Positions 11,475-22,106 of a DNA stretch of 64,000 nt are shown here, piece by piece. Numbering within the stretch: the first letter of the stretch is position 1; the number at the start of each line of letters is the position of its first letter. This DNA is from Mactromeris polynyma (taxonomy: Eukaryota; Mollusca; Bivalvia; Venerida; Mactridae), in the NCBI GenBank assembly GCA_032209605.1, contig JASFXZ010000035.1, positions 625,001 to 689,000 on the forward strand. Direction: 5' to 3'. The notes below the pieces were generated by a model. The model was given only the letters and a program-made list of their open reading frames with translations. It did no database searches and was not told the origin of the DNA. Made by a program: the position numbers and the translations under genes.

Positions 11475-12440
11475 TGGCTAGAAATGTTAATCTGATTGGC
11501 TAAAAAGTAAATCTGAGCAATCTGATTGACTAAAAAGTAAATCTGAGCAATCCGATTGGCTAAAAAGTAAATCTGAGAAATCCGATTGGCTAAAAAGTAA
11601 ATCTGAGCAATCCGATTGGCTAAAAAGTAAATCTGAGAAATCCGATTGGCTAAAAAGTAAATCTGAGCAATCCGATTGACTAAAAAGTAAATCTGAGCAA
11701 TCCGATTGGCTAAAAAGTAAATCTGAGCAATCCGATTGACTAAAAAGTAAATCTGAGCAATCCGATTGGCTAAAAAGTAAATCTGAGCAATCCGATTGAC
11801 TAAGAAGTAAATCTGAGCAATCCGATTGGCTAAAAAGTAAATCTGAGCAATCCGATTGACTAAAAAGTAAATCTGAGCAATCTGATTGGCTAAAAAGCAA
11901 ATATGAGCAATCCGATTGGCTAAAAAGTAAATCTGAGCAATCTGATTGACTAAAAAGTAAATCTGAGCAATCCGATTGGCTAAAAAGTAAATCTGAGAAA
12001 TCCGATTGGCTAAAAAGTAAATCTGAGCAATCCGATTGACTAAAAAGTAAATCTGAGCAATCCGATTGGCTAAAAAGTAAATCTGAGCAATCCGATTGAC
12101 TAAAAAGTAAATCTGAGCAATCCGATTGGCTAAAAAGTAAATCTGAGCAATCCGATTGACTAAGAAGTAAATCTGAGCAATCCGATTGGCTAAAAAGTAA
12201 ATCTGAGCAATCCGATTGACTAAAAAGTAAATCTGAGCAATCTGATTGGCTAAAAAGCAAATATGAGCAATCCGATTGGCTAAAAAGTAAATCTGAGCAA
12301 TCTGATTGACTAAAAAGTAAATCTGAGCAATCCGATTGGCTAAAAAGCAAATATGAGCAATCACATTGGCTAAAAATGTAAATCTCAGCAATCTGATTGG
12401 CTAAAAATTAAATCTCAGCAATCTGATTGGCTAAAATATT
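11475..12440. repeat. Tandem array 2 of CCAAT-box units (30 bp, with 360-bp higher-order repeat)
   Basis: About 32 copies of a 30-bp unit that on the minus strand reads AGCCAATCGGATTGCTCAG plus atttactttt. It is related to array 1 but inverted. Marker variants recur exactly 360 bp apart: 'taagaagtaa' near 11803 and 12163, 'aagcaaatatgag' near 11895 and 12255, and 'tctgattgac' at 11941 and 12301. This shows a twelve-unit higher-order repeat. Since 30 is a multiple of three, 287- and 332-codon open frames arise; they are not genes. Confidence 0.95.
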
Positions 12441-12842
12441 GCATTTGTCGGTATTACGATAGTAACAAAGTGAAAACTGTTTGATGCCACTCAAAACAGA
12501 GTACATGTATTATATATATTGTCTTATTTCATAAAAATGCATTATCGTGTAAAAAAGGAATACAAAACTTCCTATGGTAATACAAAATGTATAAATGTCT
12601 CCTTTTATCAATTAACAGGAAAATATTACATTCAGACTGAGATCACTTACTGTCTAAAAATAGATACATGCAAACATAACTCGAAATTATCGCACGATCA
12701 AAAATACTTGGCTTTGCTTGTCTTTAGTTTCAAAGTCTTTATTTAACATTGCTGTTTACATGGTTATTGTGAGGATTGATAACTGTTTCCTAGGTAACTA
12801 TATAGAATACCGGAGTCTATTTATGGGATCGTGAGGTTCAAA
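12441..12842. other. Nothing recognised
   Basis: AT-rich spacer between array 2 and a tRNA-like remnant. No exon or repeat was identified. Confidence 0.35.
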
Positions 12843-12920
12843 GGTCAACATGATCCAATGAAGGGTTCGAACTGACGACACTCGGTTCAGTGCCCTTCGA
12901 CCACTATGTGTCCCCTTATA
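12843..12920 (-). mobile_element. tRNA-related SINE remnant
   Basis: The minus strand reads GGGGACACATAGTGGTCGAA, an A-box-like stretch. About 35 bases later comes CAGTTCGAACCC, a B-box-like stretch. No cloverleaf can be drawn and no tail is clear, so I call it a decayed tRNA-derived SINE head. Confidence 0.35.
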
Positions 12921-13117
12921 CTTTTCTTCAATATGTCGTATACATGCACTATCTACATTTAAATTGGACCAATATGTGCTAATAGTGCAACAGATAATAC
13001 GAAGTTAAAATAATTTAAACCCCCTTTCCTCTTACTTTTTGATCAACCCTCTTATACATAACTGTAAATAATACTTTGCGATCAACCCTCTCATACATAA
13101 CTGTAAATAATACTTAC

Positions 13118-16100
13118 TCAGGAAGCCACATACTGCTGTCCAACTGAATATACCCCAAACAAGCCCTGTTATTGAAGAAAATAATAAATACTTGAACACA
13201 TTATCTTGTGTAGAAATGTAAACGACCGAGTATGTGAATTTCCATCTCACTTAATGCCCATCTCGAAATAAGACCGTACGTCTTTTCGTGGGTCAGTTCA
13301 TCATTCCATTCATATTTTACCTCGATATCAGACCACCTTACTGATTATACCAACTTCCTTCGGTACCAACGACGGTCTTCTCGTTGTGGTTCTACTGTAC
13401 ATGTGTTTCATTAAACAATCAAGCGTTTTCTTTTAAATCTGTATAAATTACTGTCAGCTTTTACCATATGTACAATAATTGTTAAATTTACGTACATTTT
13501 GTCGATGTCCTGCGGCCCCGTGTCGACATATTTTATGTAACCGTTCGTTATCTTGGAGATGTGTTGTTAATTAAACACATTTTATAGTGTAATGAAGAAA
13601 CATATTAGTGTAAGCCTTTATCTACACGTTTTTGTGGGCATCGTTCTAGCAAGATTACAGAGGTAAGTTATACGCTGTAAAATTGGGACACACTCACTAA
13701 TGAAGGAAGGAACAAAACTACCGATTACTTACTAGCCTCACTATCGTAGATTTATACACTAACACGACGCTTACTTGACGCCTTAAACAATCCAATATTA
13801 AGGGGTCATACACGTGTGTACAGACACGGACCTATATACCATAGGTCCGTGGTACATATTTGTTTCAAAACATTCCCAAATTTAAATCCATCTTAAAATT
13901 TTATTAACGTAATTATGTTGGACCATCAAATTTCAGAGGATTCAATATCGATGCCAAAAGTAGTATCTTTAGTCTTGTCGACCGGTTAGTTTGACCTAGT
14001 TTCGCTGTACATAGACCGATGAATATTATTGCTTCCACATTAAGTGACGTCACATCAGTTGATCGCAGTTTTACATATGATTAGTTGTTGTTGTTGATGT
14101 ATTTGTGTTCGACGTCATCAATACTTGTGCTCTGACGGACAGGAAAGTGTCTTAATAATATTAATCAAAGTACTGAAATGGACGGGTCTTAATAATGTTA
14201 ATCAAAGCACTGAAATGGACGGTGTCGCCGTAGTATTGACTGATCGTAGGTTTCACTCCTACCAAATCGAGAAGTGAAACACGTGCTTGTCAATGGAGAC
14301 AGGACTTAGCATCAACAGAACAATAAAGTAAAAGAAGACAGAAATTAATGAATATGAAATTAGCAATATAAATAACTACAACTACAAATAGTTTAATGCA
14401 TTAACATGTTTAATAACGAATATTCAAACTATATGTGACAAAAGGCATAGATTTTCTGAAGAGCACATGATGTTACATTGCATGTATATTATATCTATAT
14501 CTGGATCCAAAATTGGTCCCAGTACATATATCATATCAAAATATGAACATAAACATTATTTAATTTCTAATAAGATTGGCGTACGCTTTTTCAATAAACG
14601 GGTGCAATTCACATGTGTAAAAAACAAGAAAATCGAAGTTTGATTTCTTTTTTAACAGTTAAATCTAACAGTAGAACATGTCATGAACTTATGTTTTGAA
14701 CCGTTTGATCATCGAAAGTCTTGTTTTCATTTTACAGCTTCTTAAAATAAGCTCTACGTATCTGCATTATTTTCGAACAACATGTGAGTTATACAGCACT
14801 AGTGCTTTGATTTCTTTTTATGCTTTCAAAGTTACACATTGAATTGCTGAATTAAAAGGAACAAACTTATAAGATGTTCTGACAAATGTGTTCACACAAT
14901 GTGATGTTCTGACAAATGTGTTCACACAATGTGATGTTCTGACAAATGTGTTCACACAATGTGATGTTCTGACAAATGTGTTCACACAATGAGATGTTCT
15001 GACAAATGTGTTCACACAATGTGATGTTCTGACAAATGTGTTCACACAATGTGATGTTCTGACAAATGTGTTCACACAATGTGATGTTCTGACAAATGTG
15101 TTCACACAATGAGATGTTCTGACAAATGTGTTCACACAATGAGATGTTCTGACAAATGTGTTCACACAATGGGATGTTCTGACAAATGTGTTCACACAAT
15201 GAGATGTTCTGACAAATGTGTTCACACAATGAGATGTTCTGACAAATGTGTTCACACAATGAGATGTAGTTTTCATGCAATATTTACATTCCTTCTCATA
15301 TCTTGATCTCAAACATCGAAGCACAGTGACAATAATTCGGAAACTCTTCACTTGCATGTTGTTAAATTGCTTTAAATTCCATTTCATTTGAGAATACTAT
15401 CCGTTAAACTGAAGAAAAAATGTCAAACATAAAAAATATACTGAATTAAATATATAAACTGCAAATGATAGGTCACATATAGCCCCGCATACATGTCTCT
15501 GTACTCCGATTTTTTTTTAAGTCGTTCGTAACAGAGCAACGCACAAGCCTATAGTAAAAACCTGGGATTATGCCGCATGATTTTAACGGCACTATTATGG
15601 CGTCTTTATTATCGACCGAACAGACTTTGGAGGTTGCGGAAAAACTGTAGCAATCTTTCACGAGTAGAAGCACACAAAAATCGAATTTCTAGCGCATCTG
15701 AATGCCTCACAATCACTTCGACAAGAAGACAGGGGTCAAATGTTTATGACTGCAAACATTGTCGCTAAAATATCTGTCAATCAAACGTAACTCCGCCCAC
15801 GGTGAGCAAGTAAACTATTCACCTTACAAACTGTATGTTGACATTCGCGCTCTCGCCAATTTCGCCCGTCAAAGTAGCAATACAAGATGGATTTTAACGT
15901 TGAAGCACCTTTTGATCGAATTCGTGATATATATCACTTTCAGTATTGGCTCAAGAAGGAGCAAATAATAGCAATGATCTTAGTAGGGTAATAACTATGT
16001 GCGCACCGCATCCATAGCAACACTCCCATCTTCTTATTTAACAGGTGGTTGATTCACTATTTTTTTTACAAAACAAGTCGTATCCATGAAAATATTTAGT

Positions 16101-18822
16101 TGAAAAGACAAATCAATCAACGAAAAGCTACAATTTTATGTAGTACAGTTTTTTATTGCACGCAAAGCATATATATGTTCACGAAAATAAGAGTAAATGC
16201 AGTGGAAAGAACGGCGGTGTCCAACTTCTATTTACTTTTGCGAATGGTTTAGCAGGACGTTGTACAGCGACAGTATAGAGATGTGACGTCCGTGGCTGGA
16301 CTAGGTCAAATACGTCTTTACAATTGTGTCTCAAAATGTAACGAACATGTCACTCAAAGTCTTATGTGAATATGCTAACAAAAACAAAGATGAAATTTAT
16401 AGGTAGACATAAGCAAGCGAACGTATTTTGCTTAATACTTACTATTTACCTTTAAATATGCGTTTTCAAACAAAAAATGTGCAAAAACCCTATTTATTTT
16501 ACAAAAAATCCTATAAGTATAGATAATATTTTGTAAAGTATGTTTTTCACTGTACTCTTAGCAAATGTTTACTTGAACCTTTCTACACCAATTTATAGTT
16601 TCAAATGGATACCCAGATGTACAAAAAACAAGAAGATAATCTTAACGTTATCATCTAGACAAAATTGACCACTTAAAATGAATCGTCAAACTGTTTTGAC
16701 ATGTACGTTACTACATTGAGATATACGAATATGAAGTAAACCACACTAGTAGTATTTTGATTTTAAGACTGCAATCAAGCAATCAAACAGTTATGCCGAT
16801 TTCAACGTAAATACAATCAGTCTGACTCTACTTTACAAAAAGAACAGTTCACATAAATCTGGCATCGGTAACGGACATTTCAAACATTTCAGTGTGTCAT
16901 ACAATTTTAAAGTTGTTGCATGCTTCCTCAGTCCTTAATATGTCACCACTTTTCACTACTAACATTCATCTTTACTAGCTGGGTGACTTTGTAGATGTTA
17001 TTTGTTATTTATACAAGAAAATCATTGATGCAAAGCATCAAAAGTCGCCGCTAAAGAATTGAATGATATTTTGTTATTTACATTCTTTTGTACAAAAAAC
17101 ATGTAACTAAGGCATTACACTCCATTTTAGTAGTATCAAACACGTAAACAAAAAATATTAATCTGTTTACAGACCCAGTTCCAACTTCTCTGTATGTAGC
17201 AACGTCTTTGTTCACAAAAATAATAATATTTAAAATCACATTCTTTGAATCTTTTACATAAATTCTCATTAAGTTTCTAAATAATTATCTCAGACTATCA
17301 TGACACTCAAAATTTATCACAGGAACACATTTTCTTTTCCGATCCATACGTACGTAAACAATAAGCTTAGAATAAGCACTACTTTTATCTAAATATTTAT
17401 TTCATACAGTTAACGCATCACTTCTATTTGTTATAATTTGTTATGTAAAAGATTCAAAGAATGCAATTTTAAATATTATTATTTTGCTTAATACAGAGAA
17501 GTTGGAACTGGATCTATAAACAGATTAACTACTGTAATTGAATTTTACTTGATTGGTCCACTAAAGTGTCATGGTCATTAAACATGCAACCTAGTCAATA
17601 ATCAAATAACAACCTCTAATTATAGGTATATGGTGACTAGAGTTCAACTGTTTATGTGTGTTCATTTAGTAATGTTAATATCGCTAGTTCTGTCATGTGA
17701 TTGAAGAAATCCAACCAATGTGCTGTTGTTGTAGCACCCAGTGGTTAAAGCAGTGCTACTGTTCGCGAGTTTGAGCCCAAGTTGACCAGGATTGTATTAT
17801 AAACTTCACAAACGCTTGTCAAAGTAGCAAGGGCAAGGGAATAACAGGCACGACCTTGAAACTTATTTTCTTTTTTGTTATTATTTTTATAATTTAATTC
17901 TTCACACAAAGTTACCTATGGAATGTTTTTCAATGAGTTTTGTTTCCAGTATTCAAGTACTGTTTTATAGGGTATAAGGCATTTTCTAAGGTAGGGATAA
18001 AGTAAGGATTTTATTACCTAAAAGTAGAGATAGTAGGGATGATTCCTTACTTTTGGAATATCAAAAATGGTAATAATTTACCGCACTGTACATTCTCCAT
18101 GATTTCTGCTGTTGTTGCTCTTGAGATGTGAAATTAGTAATAAGTTTTATACTTTAAGCACAATCAAAATTACATGAAGTGTTATATTATTTCGAGTGCA
18201 ATTGCACTGGTACATTATACAATCTTTCAGTTTGTCTTACACAATAACCTGACCACACGGTGTAGCGTACCTGTGACCATTGGGTCCAATGAAATTGTAA
18301 CAAAATACTACCATCTCATGATTTCCTCATTCTTGATACACAGGCATATACAATATATGATACCCTGGCCAAATTGGCTAGCGAAACTTCTTATTGCATG
18401 AATATTCATTAGCATTTCTCGACCAATGAAATGGACGATAACAAAAAAGAAGGAATCTCCTGTGGGAAGAGCTATTGCTCAGAACCGCCACTTCATCCGC
18501 AACTCCTCGGCAATTTCTGTATCACATGAGGTGTGTGTGTCATTCGGCCAATCAAGCGACTAGATTTCACCCCTGATATTAATTAGTCATAAGTACGAGA
18601 TTTTTACAGTCAGTTTGCCAAGGGTATCATATATGTTATGAATAGCCTTGGTTCCGAGGATGAATTTCCTTGACCCATCTCTAACTCCACTCACTGTTAC
18701 CGATCACTGCGTATTTACCTGAAGAATTCATTCTCAATGACAGAGTACGAAGTATTCGGAGAAATAAAGTACGGCTGGTTGGAAACAATCGTCAGTCCTC
18801 CAGACTTCTCACTGTTCTTCTT
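13118..18822 (-). CDS. Two orphan exons of an unidentified gene
   Basis: Exon 18822-18719 (104 bp) has acceptor TTTTTATTCAG and donor CAG|GTAAAT. Exon 13165-13118 (48 bp) has acceptor CAATAACAG and donor GA|GTAAGT. They join in phase 2 to give about 50 open residues, including LTIVSNQPYFISPNTSYSVI and ACLGYIQLDSSMWLP. The splice sites are strong and the joined frame is open, but I do not recognise the product. They lie upstream of the MAM gene on the same strand and could be its earlier exons. However, 13118 ends in phase 2 whereas the MAM exon needs phase 1, so at least one exon is missing. A 48-bp duplication containing 'gatcaaccctct' flanks the second exon at 13038-13113. Confidence 0.35.
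13171..14869. other. Probable intron or spacer
   Basis: No recognised gene. It holds a perfect 10-bp inverted repeat with a 5-base spacer (acggacctat / ataggtccgt, 13826-13850). A two-copy duplication containing 'actgaaatggacgg' lies at about 14156-14222. Confidence 0.4.
14870..15265. repeat. Tandem array, 30-bp unit, 13 copies
   Basis: Near-identical copies of 'gatgttctgacaaatgtg' plus 'ttcacacaatgt', with single-base variants (gtg, gag, ggg) at one position. Because the period is divisible by three it produces open frames of 65-189 codons, which are artefacts. Confidence 0.95.
15270..15886. other. Mixed spacer with CpG-containing stretch
   Basis: From about 15530 CpG frequency rises, ahead of the short coding start at 15887. 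No transcript can be proven. Overlapping short frames on both strands here look accidental. Confidence 0.3.
15887..15991 (+). CDS. Short coding start, weakly RecQ-helicase-like, truncated
   Basis: ATG in good context (caagATGG), then 34 codons to TAA, preceded by a CpG-containing stretch. The peptide includes PFDRIRDIYHFQYWLKKEQI. The pattern F-x3-L-K-x-E-Q-x2-A recalls the Q-motif that precedes the Walker A loop in RecQ-family helicases. No Walker A follows: the frame ends ILVG-stop. It could be a first exon using a donor near 15979 (TTA|GTAGGG), a fragment of a mobile helicase-like gene, or chance. Confidence 0.25.
   Translation: MDFNVEAPFDRIRDIYHFQYWLKKEQIIAMILVG
15992..17156. other. Nothing recognised
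   Basis: AT-rich sequence without a convincing exon, array or inverted repeat. Confidence 0.35.
17157..17529. mobile_element. Short inverted-repeat (palindromic) element
   Basis: The left arm 17157-17263 and right arm 17444-17529 are inverted copies: 'taatctgtttacagacccag' against its complement at the right end. The left arm carries a ~20-bp insertion (about 17201-17220) that the right arm lacks. The ~180-bp centre is unique, and there is no coding capacity. Confidence 0.65.
17530..18718. other. Spacer with a tRNA-like remnant
   Basis: Apart from the tRNA-like stretch at 17725-17800 I see no gene or array in this region. Confidence 0.35.
17725..17800 (+). mobile_element. tRNA-related SINE remnant
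   Basis: 'gtagcacccagtggttaaag' is A-box-like and 'gcgagtttgagcccaag' B-box-like, at normal tRNA spacing. Anticodon and acceptor arms are too poor for a working tRNA. Confidence 0.3.
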
Positions 18823-18856
18823 CTGAATAAAAATGAAAGTTTACTGATGAAAACAG

Positions 18857-20775
18857 TATGGTGGCATATTACTGCCACCAGTTAGCATGATAGCGTTCGC
18901 GAATAAATTCGTGTTAACCACTTAATTATTACGATAATTATCTAGCTATCTAGTTAATATTCGTGATAAATTTTCGGTAAGATAAATATAATAAAACTAG
19001 AAACAGGCTTGAAAGTGCCCAGAACTGCCACCTCTTACCTTTTTATGATGTATTACACTAGATTTAAGTGGTAACACGAATCTTATCTAGTTGACCACTT
19101 ATTATGTTACTTAGTAACTCAAATTCGCGAATTTCACTTAAGATTCGTGTTACCACTTATTTATAAATGCGTTTTTGACTTCTACATGTAAGTGGCAACA
19201 CGAATCTTATCTTGTTGACCACTAACTATGTTACTTAATAACTCAAATTCGCGAATTTCACTTAAGATTCGTGTTACCACTTATTAATTTTTGGCTTCTA
19301 GATGTAAGTGGTAACACGAATCTTAAGTGAAATTCGCGAATTTGAGTTATTAAGTAACATAATAAGTGGTCAACTAGATAAGATTCGTGTTTCCACTTAC
19401 ATGTAGAAGCCAAAAATGAATAAGTGGTAACACGAATCTTAAGTGAAATTCGCGAATTTGAGTTATTAAGTAACATAATAAGTAGTCAACTAGATAAGAT
19501 TCGTGTTTCCACTTACATGTAGAAGCCAAAAATGAATAAGTGGTAACACGAATCTTAAGTGAAATTCGCGAATTTGAGTTATTAAGTAACATAATAAGTA
19601 GTCAACTAGATAAGATTCGTGTTTCCACTTACATGTAGAAGCCAAAAATGAATAAGTGGTAACACGAATCTTAAGTGAAATTCGCGAATTTGAGTTATTA
19701 AGTAACATAATAAGTGGTCAACTAGATAAGATTCGTGTTTCCACTTACATGTAGAAGCCAAAAATGAATAAGTGGTAACACGAATCTTAAGTGAAATTCG
19801 CGAATTTGAGTTATTAAGTAACATAATAAGTAGTCAACTAGATAAGATTCGTGTTTCCACTTACATGTAGAAGCCAAAAATGAATAAGTGGTAACACGAA
19901 TCTTAAGTGAAATTCGCGAATTTGAGTTATTAAGTAACATAATAAGTGGTCAACTAGATAAGATTCGTGTTTCCACTTACATGTAGAAGCCAAAAATGAA
20001 TAAGTGGTAACACGAATCTTAAGTGAAATTCGCGAATTTGAGTTATTAAGTAACATAATAAGTAGTCAACTAGATAAGATTCGTGTTTCCACTTACATGT
20101 AGAAGCCAAAAATGAATAAGTGGTAACACGAATCTTAAGTGAAATTCGCGAATTTGAGTTATTAAGTAACATAATAAGTGGTCAACTAGATAAGATTCGT
20201 GTTTCCACTTACATGTAGAAGCCAAAAATGAATAAGTGGTAACACGAATCTTAAGTGAAATTCGCGAATTTGAGTTATTAAGTAACATAATAAGTAGTCA
20301 ACTAGATAAGATTCGTGTTTCCACTTACATGTAGAAGCCAAAAATGAATAAGTGGTAACACGAATCTTAAGTGAAATTCGCGAATTTGAGTTATTAAGTA
20401 ACATAATAAGTGGTCAACTAGATAAGATTCGTGTTACCACTTACATGTAGAAGTCAAAAACGCATTTATAAATAAGTGGTAACACGAATCTTAAGTGAAA
20501 TTCGCGAATTTGAGTTATTAAGTAACATAATAAGTAGTCAACTAGATAAGATTCGTGTTGCCACTTAAATCTAGTGTAATACTTCATACAAATGTAAGAG
20601 GTGGCAGTTATGGGCACTTTCAAGCCTGTTTCTAGTTGTATGATATTTATCTTACCGAAAATTTATCACGAATATTAACTAGATAGCTAGATAATTATCG
20701 TAATAATTAAGTGGTTAACACGAATTTATTCGCGAACGCTATCATGCTAACTGGTGGCAGTAATATGCCACCATA
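18857..20775. mobile_element. Inverted-repeat (foldback-like) element with satellite core, 1,919 bp
   Basis: Ends are TATGGTGGCATATTACTGCC at left and its near-perfect inverse (GGCAGTAATATGCCACCATA) at right. Inverted identity continues inward about 440 bp on each side. Direct 6-bp copies AAACAG flank it exactly (18851-18856 and 20776-20781), consistent with target-site duplication. The very ends can form GGTGGCA...TGCCACC hairpins. The core is a 116-bp tandem array. No transposase is encoded, so it is non-autonomous. It inserted 29 bp upstream of the orphan exon acceptor. Confidence 0.85.
19076..20560. repeat. 116-bp tandem array inside the foldback element
   Basis: About 12 units containing 'aagtggtaacacgaatctta' and the perfect 14-bp palindrome AAATTCGCGAATTT. 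The 20-bp arm recurs inverted within each unit ('taagattcgtgtttccactt'). Two units at the left are in reverse orientation to the rest. Units alternate 'agtggtcaac' and 'agtagtcaac', giving a 232-bp dimer. The recurrent 72-codon minus frames are artefacts. Confidence 0.95.
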
Positions 20776-20879
20776 AAACAGGCTTAAATAGTTTCACGAT
20801 ATTGTCATGATGCCTTACTTATGAACTTATTCCAGGGGTTCCTATTGACCCTTGACCTTGTGACCAGTCACCACCTGGA

Positions 20880-20965
20880 GTTTCCCGTGGCCTGACCGTC
20901 TCCCGTGGCCTAGTGGTTAAGGCATCCGCCTTGGGACCGGTAGGGGTCCGTTATGATATGGCCGG
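20880..20965 (+). mobile_element. tRNA-related SINE head
   Basis: 'cgtggcctagtggttaaggc' matches the A-box and D-arm form seen in many tRNA-derived SINEs, and 'atccgccttgggaccgg' follows as an anticodon-arm remnant. The B-box is degraded. A partial duplicate of the first bases ('cccgtggcctga') precedes it. Confidence 0.45.
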
Positions 20966-21346
20966 TTGGTGAGCCGCCAGCTAGTTATATAATGGTTACC
21001 TTACGCCTACCTGCCTGATGCCTGGCATTGAAGGATAGGAATCGGGAAGTAAATGTGCTACAGAAAGTAGGTGTATCATAAGTCAGAAATGACTGGCCCT
21101 TTCAATAGGGGTGACACTATAATAAAGCAATACATGTTTTGTAATATGCAGATAAGCCTTATTTTGTTTATGTCTCTGTTGGTTTTAATCCAGATTCAAA
21201 ATGGCAGTAATGTCAGGATATTAATAACGTTGTATAGATCGTTCCCACATAGATCTATAATATTTACCTCCCTTATTCTGAATGTGTCGGCCATTTTGAT
21301 ATGCAGATTTTCTTAAAGTTTTGTAGTGTTGTGGGGTTAGACGGCC

Positions 21347-21422
21347 GCCTGGTTAGCTTGATCAGTAGAGCGCCGTACTAGTGTTTATGGGGTAGTGGAT
21401 TTGAGCCCCACATCGGGCGCAC
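21347..21422 (+). mobile_element. tRNA-like unit, copy 1 (degenerate)
   Basis: Same sequence family as 21533-21607 with more changes (ggttagcttgatcagtagag; B-box 'ggatttgagcccc'). The surrounding ~110 bp is also duplicated, with a 186-bp offset. Confidence 0.5.
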
Positions 21423-21532
21423 TTTTCCCCCTTTATTTACTTTAATGATGGCAGCGGTGTTTGACAGCCCACGGTTGTTCAGCCTCAAATGCCGGAAGGG
21501 GGAGGAGTGTAGTGGTGTGGGGTTAGGCAGCC

Positions 21533-21607
21533 GCCCGTTTAGCTCAGTCGGTAGAGCGCCGTACTAGTGTTTATGGGGTCTAGAGTTCGAGCCCCACATC
21601 GGGCGCA
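21533..21607 (+). tRNA. tRNA-like pseudogene or SINE head, copy 2
   Basis: The acceptor arms GCCCGTT and ATCGGGC pair except at one position. The D-arm is good (GCTC...GAGC), the A-box is TAGCTCAGTCGG and the B-box is AGTTCGAGCCC. The anticodon stem CCGTA/TATGG encloses an 8-base loop CTAGTGTT, which would place AGT as anticodon (Thr) if one extra base is ignored. The T-stem does not pair normally. It is therefore a pseudo-tRNA or tRNA-derived SINE head rather than a functional gene. Confidence 0.4.
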
Positions 21608-21622
21608 CTTTTTCCCCTTGAT

Positions 21623-22106
21623 TTACTTTAGTTTATAGGGAATATAAAACAATGATAAAATAATCCGATATTATGCATTATGCTCATGTGGGCATTTGGC
21701 TCAGTAAGTTGAAGCAAAAGTGGTTGTCACGACTCACATGCAAATTCTCTTGGTATTTTCTCAATTATCACATATATTCGGAAATTACTCCTATAATGGC
21801 ATATCAGTTTTGTCTATCAAAATGGCAGACAGTTAAGAACAAGGGAGGTAAATATTGTAGATGTGGGAACTATGTAAAATTCCGAGATCAAACCACCGAT
21901 GGCTCATATGTCTGTCTGATAGTGAATTAAATTGCATCATTTAACATTAGACGTGTCTTCTTCTTCGTATTCCGTGTATTGAGCTAGGCTCTTCAAAGAA
22001 CGTAATTAGATCAACGAGACTATGCGTGGTGGTGGCGCACAGTGTCTCAAATGTTTAATAAAAATACAACTATATACCGTGTCATGTCTGGTGAAATAGT
22101 GTCAGG
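21623..22106. other. Probable 3' region of the LINE fragment and spacer
   Basis: No gene was recognised. About 21960-22106 probably includes the 3' UTR of the minus-strand LINE remnant. Confidence 0.35.

Noticed and set aside
11393..12391. Open frames of 332 and 287 codons on the minus strand
   Set aside because: They are translations of the 30-bp CCAAT array; a period divisible by three keeps frames open. Composition is purely repetitive, with no gene signals.
14818..15387. Open frame of 189 codons with repeated TSHCVNTFVR
   Set aside because: A product of the 13-copy 30-bp array; flanking codons show no domain.
19258..20404. Series of identical 72-codon minus frames
   Set aside because: They recur every 116 bp with the satellite unit.
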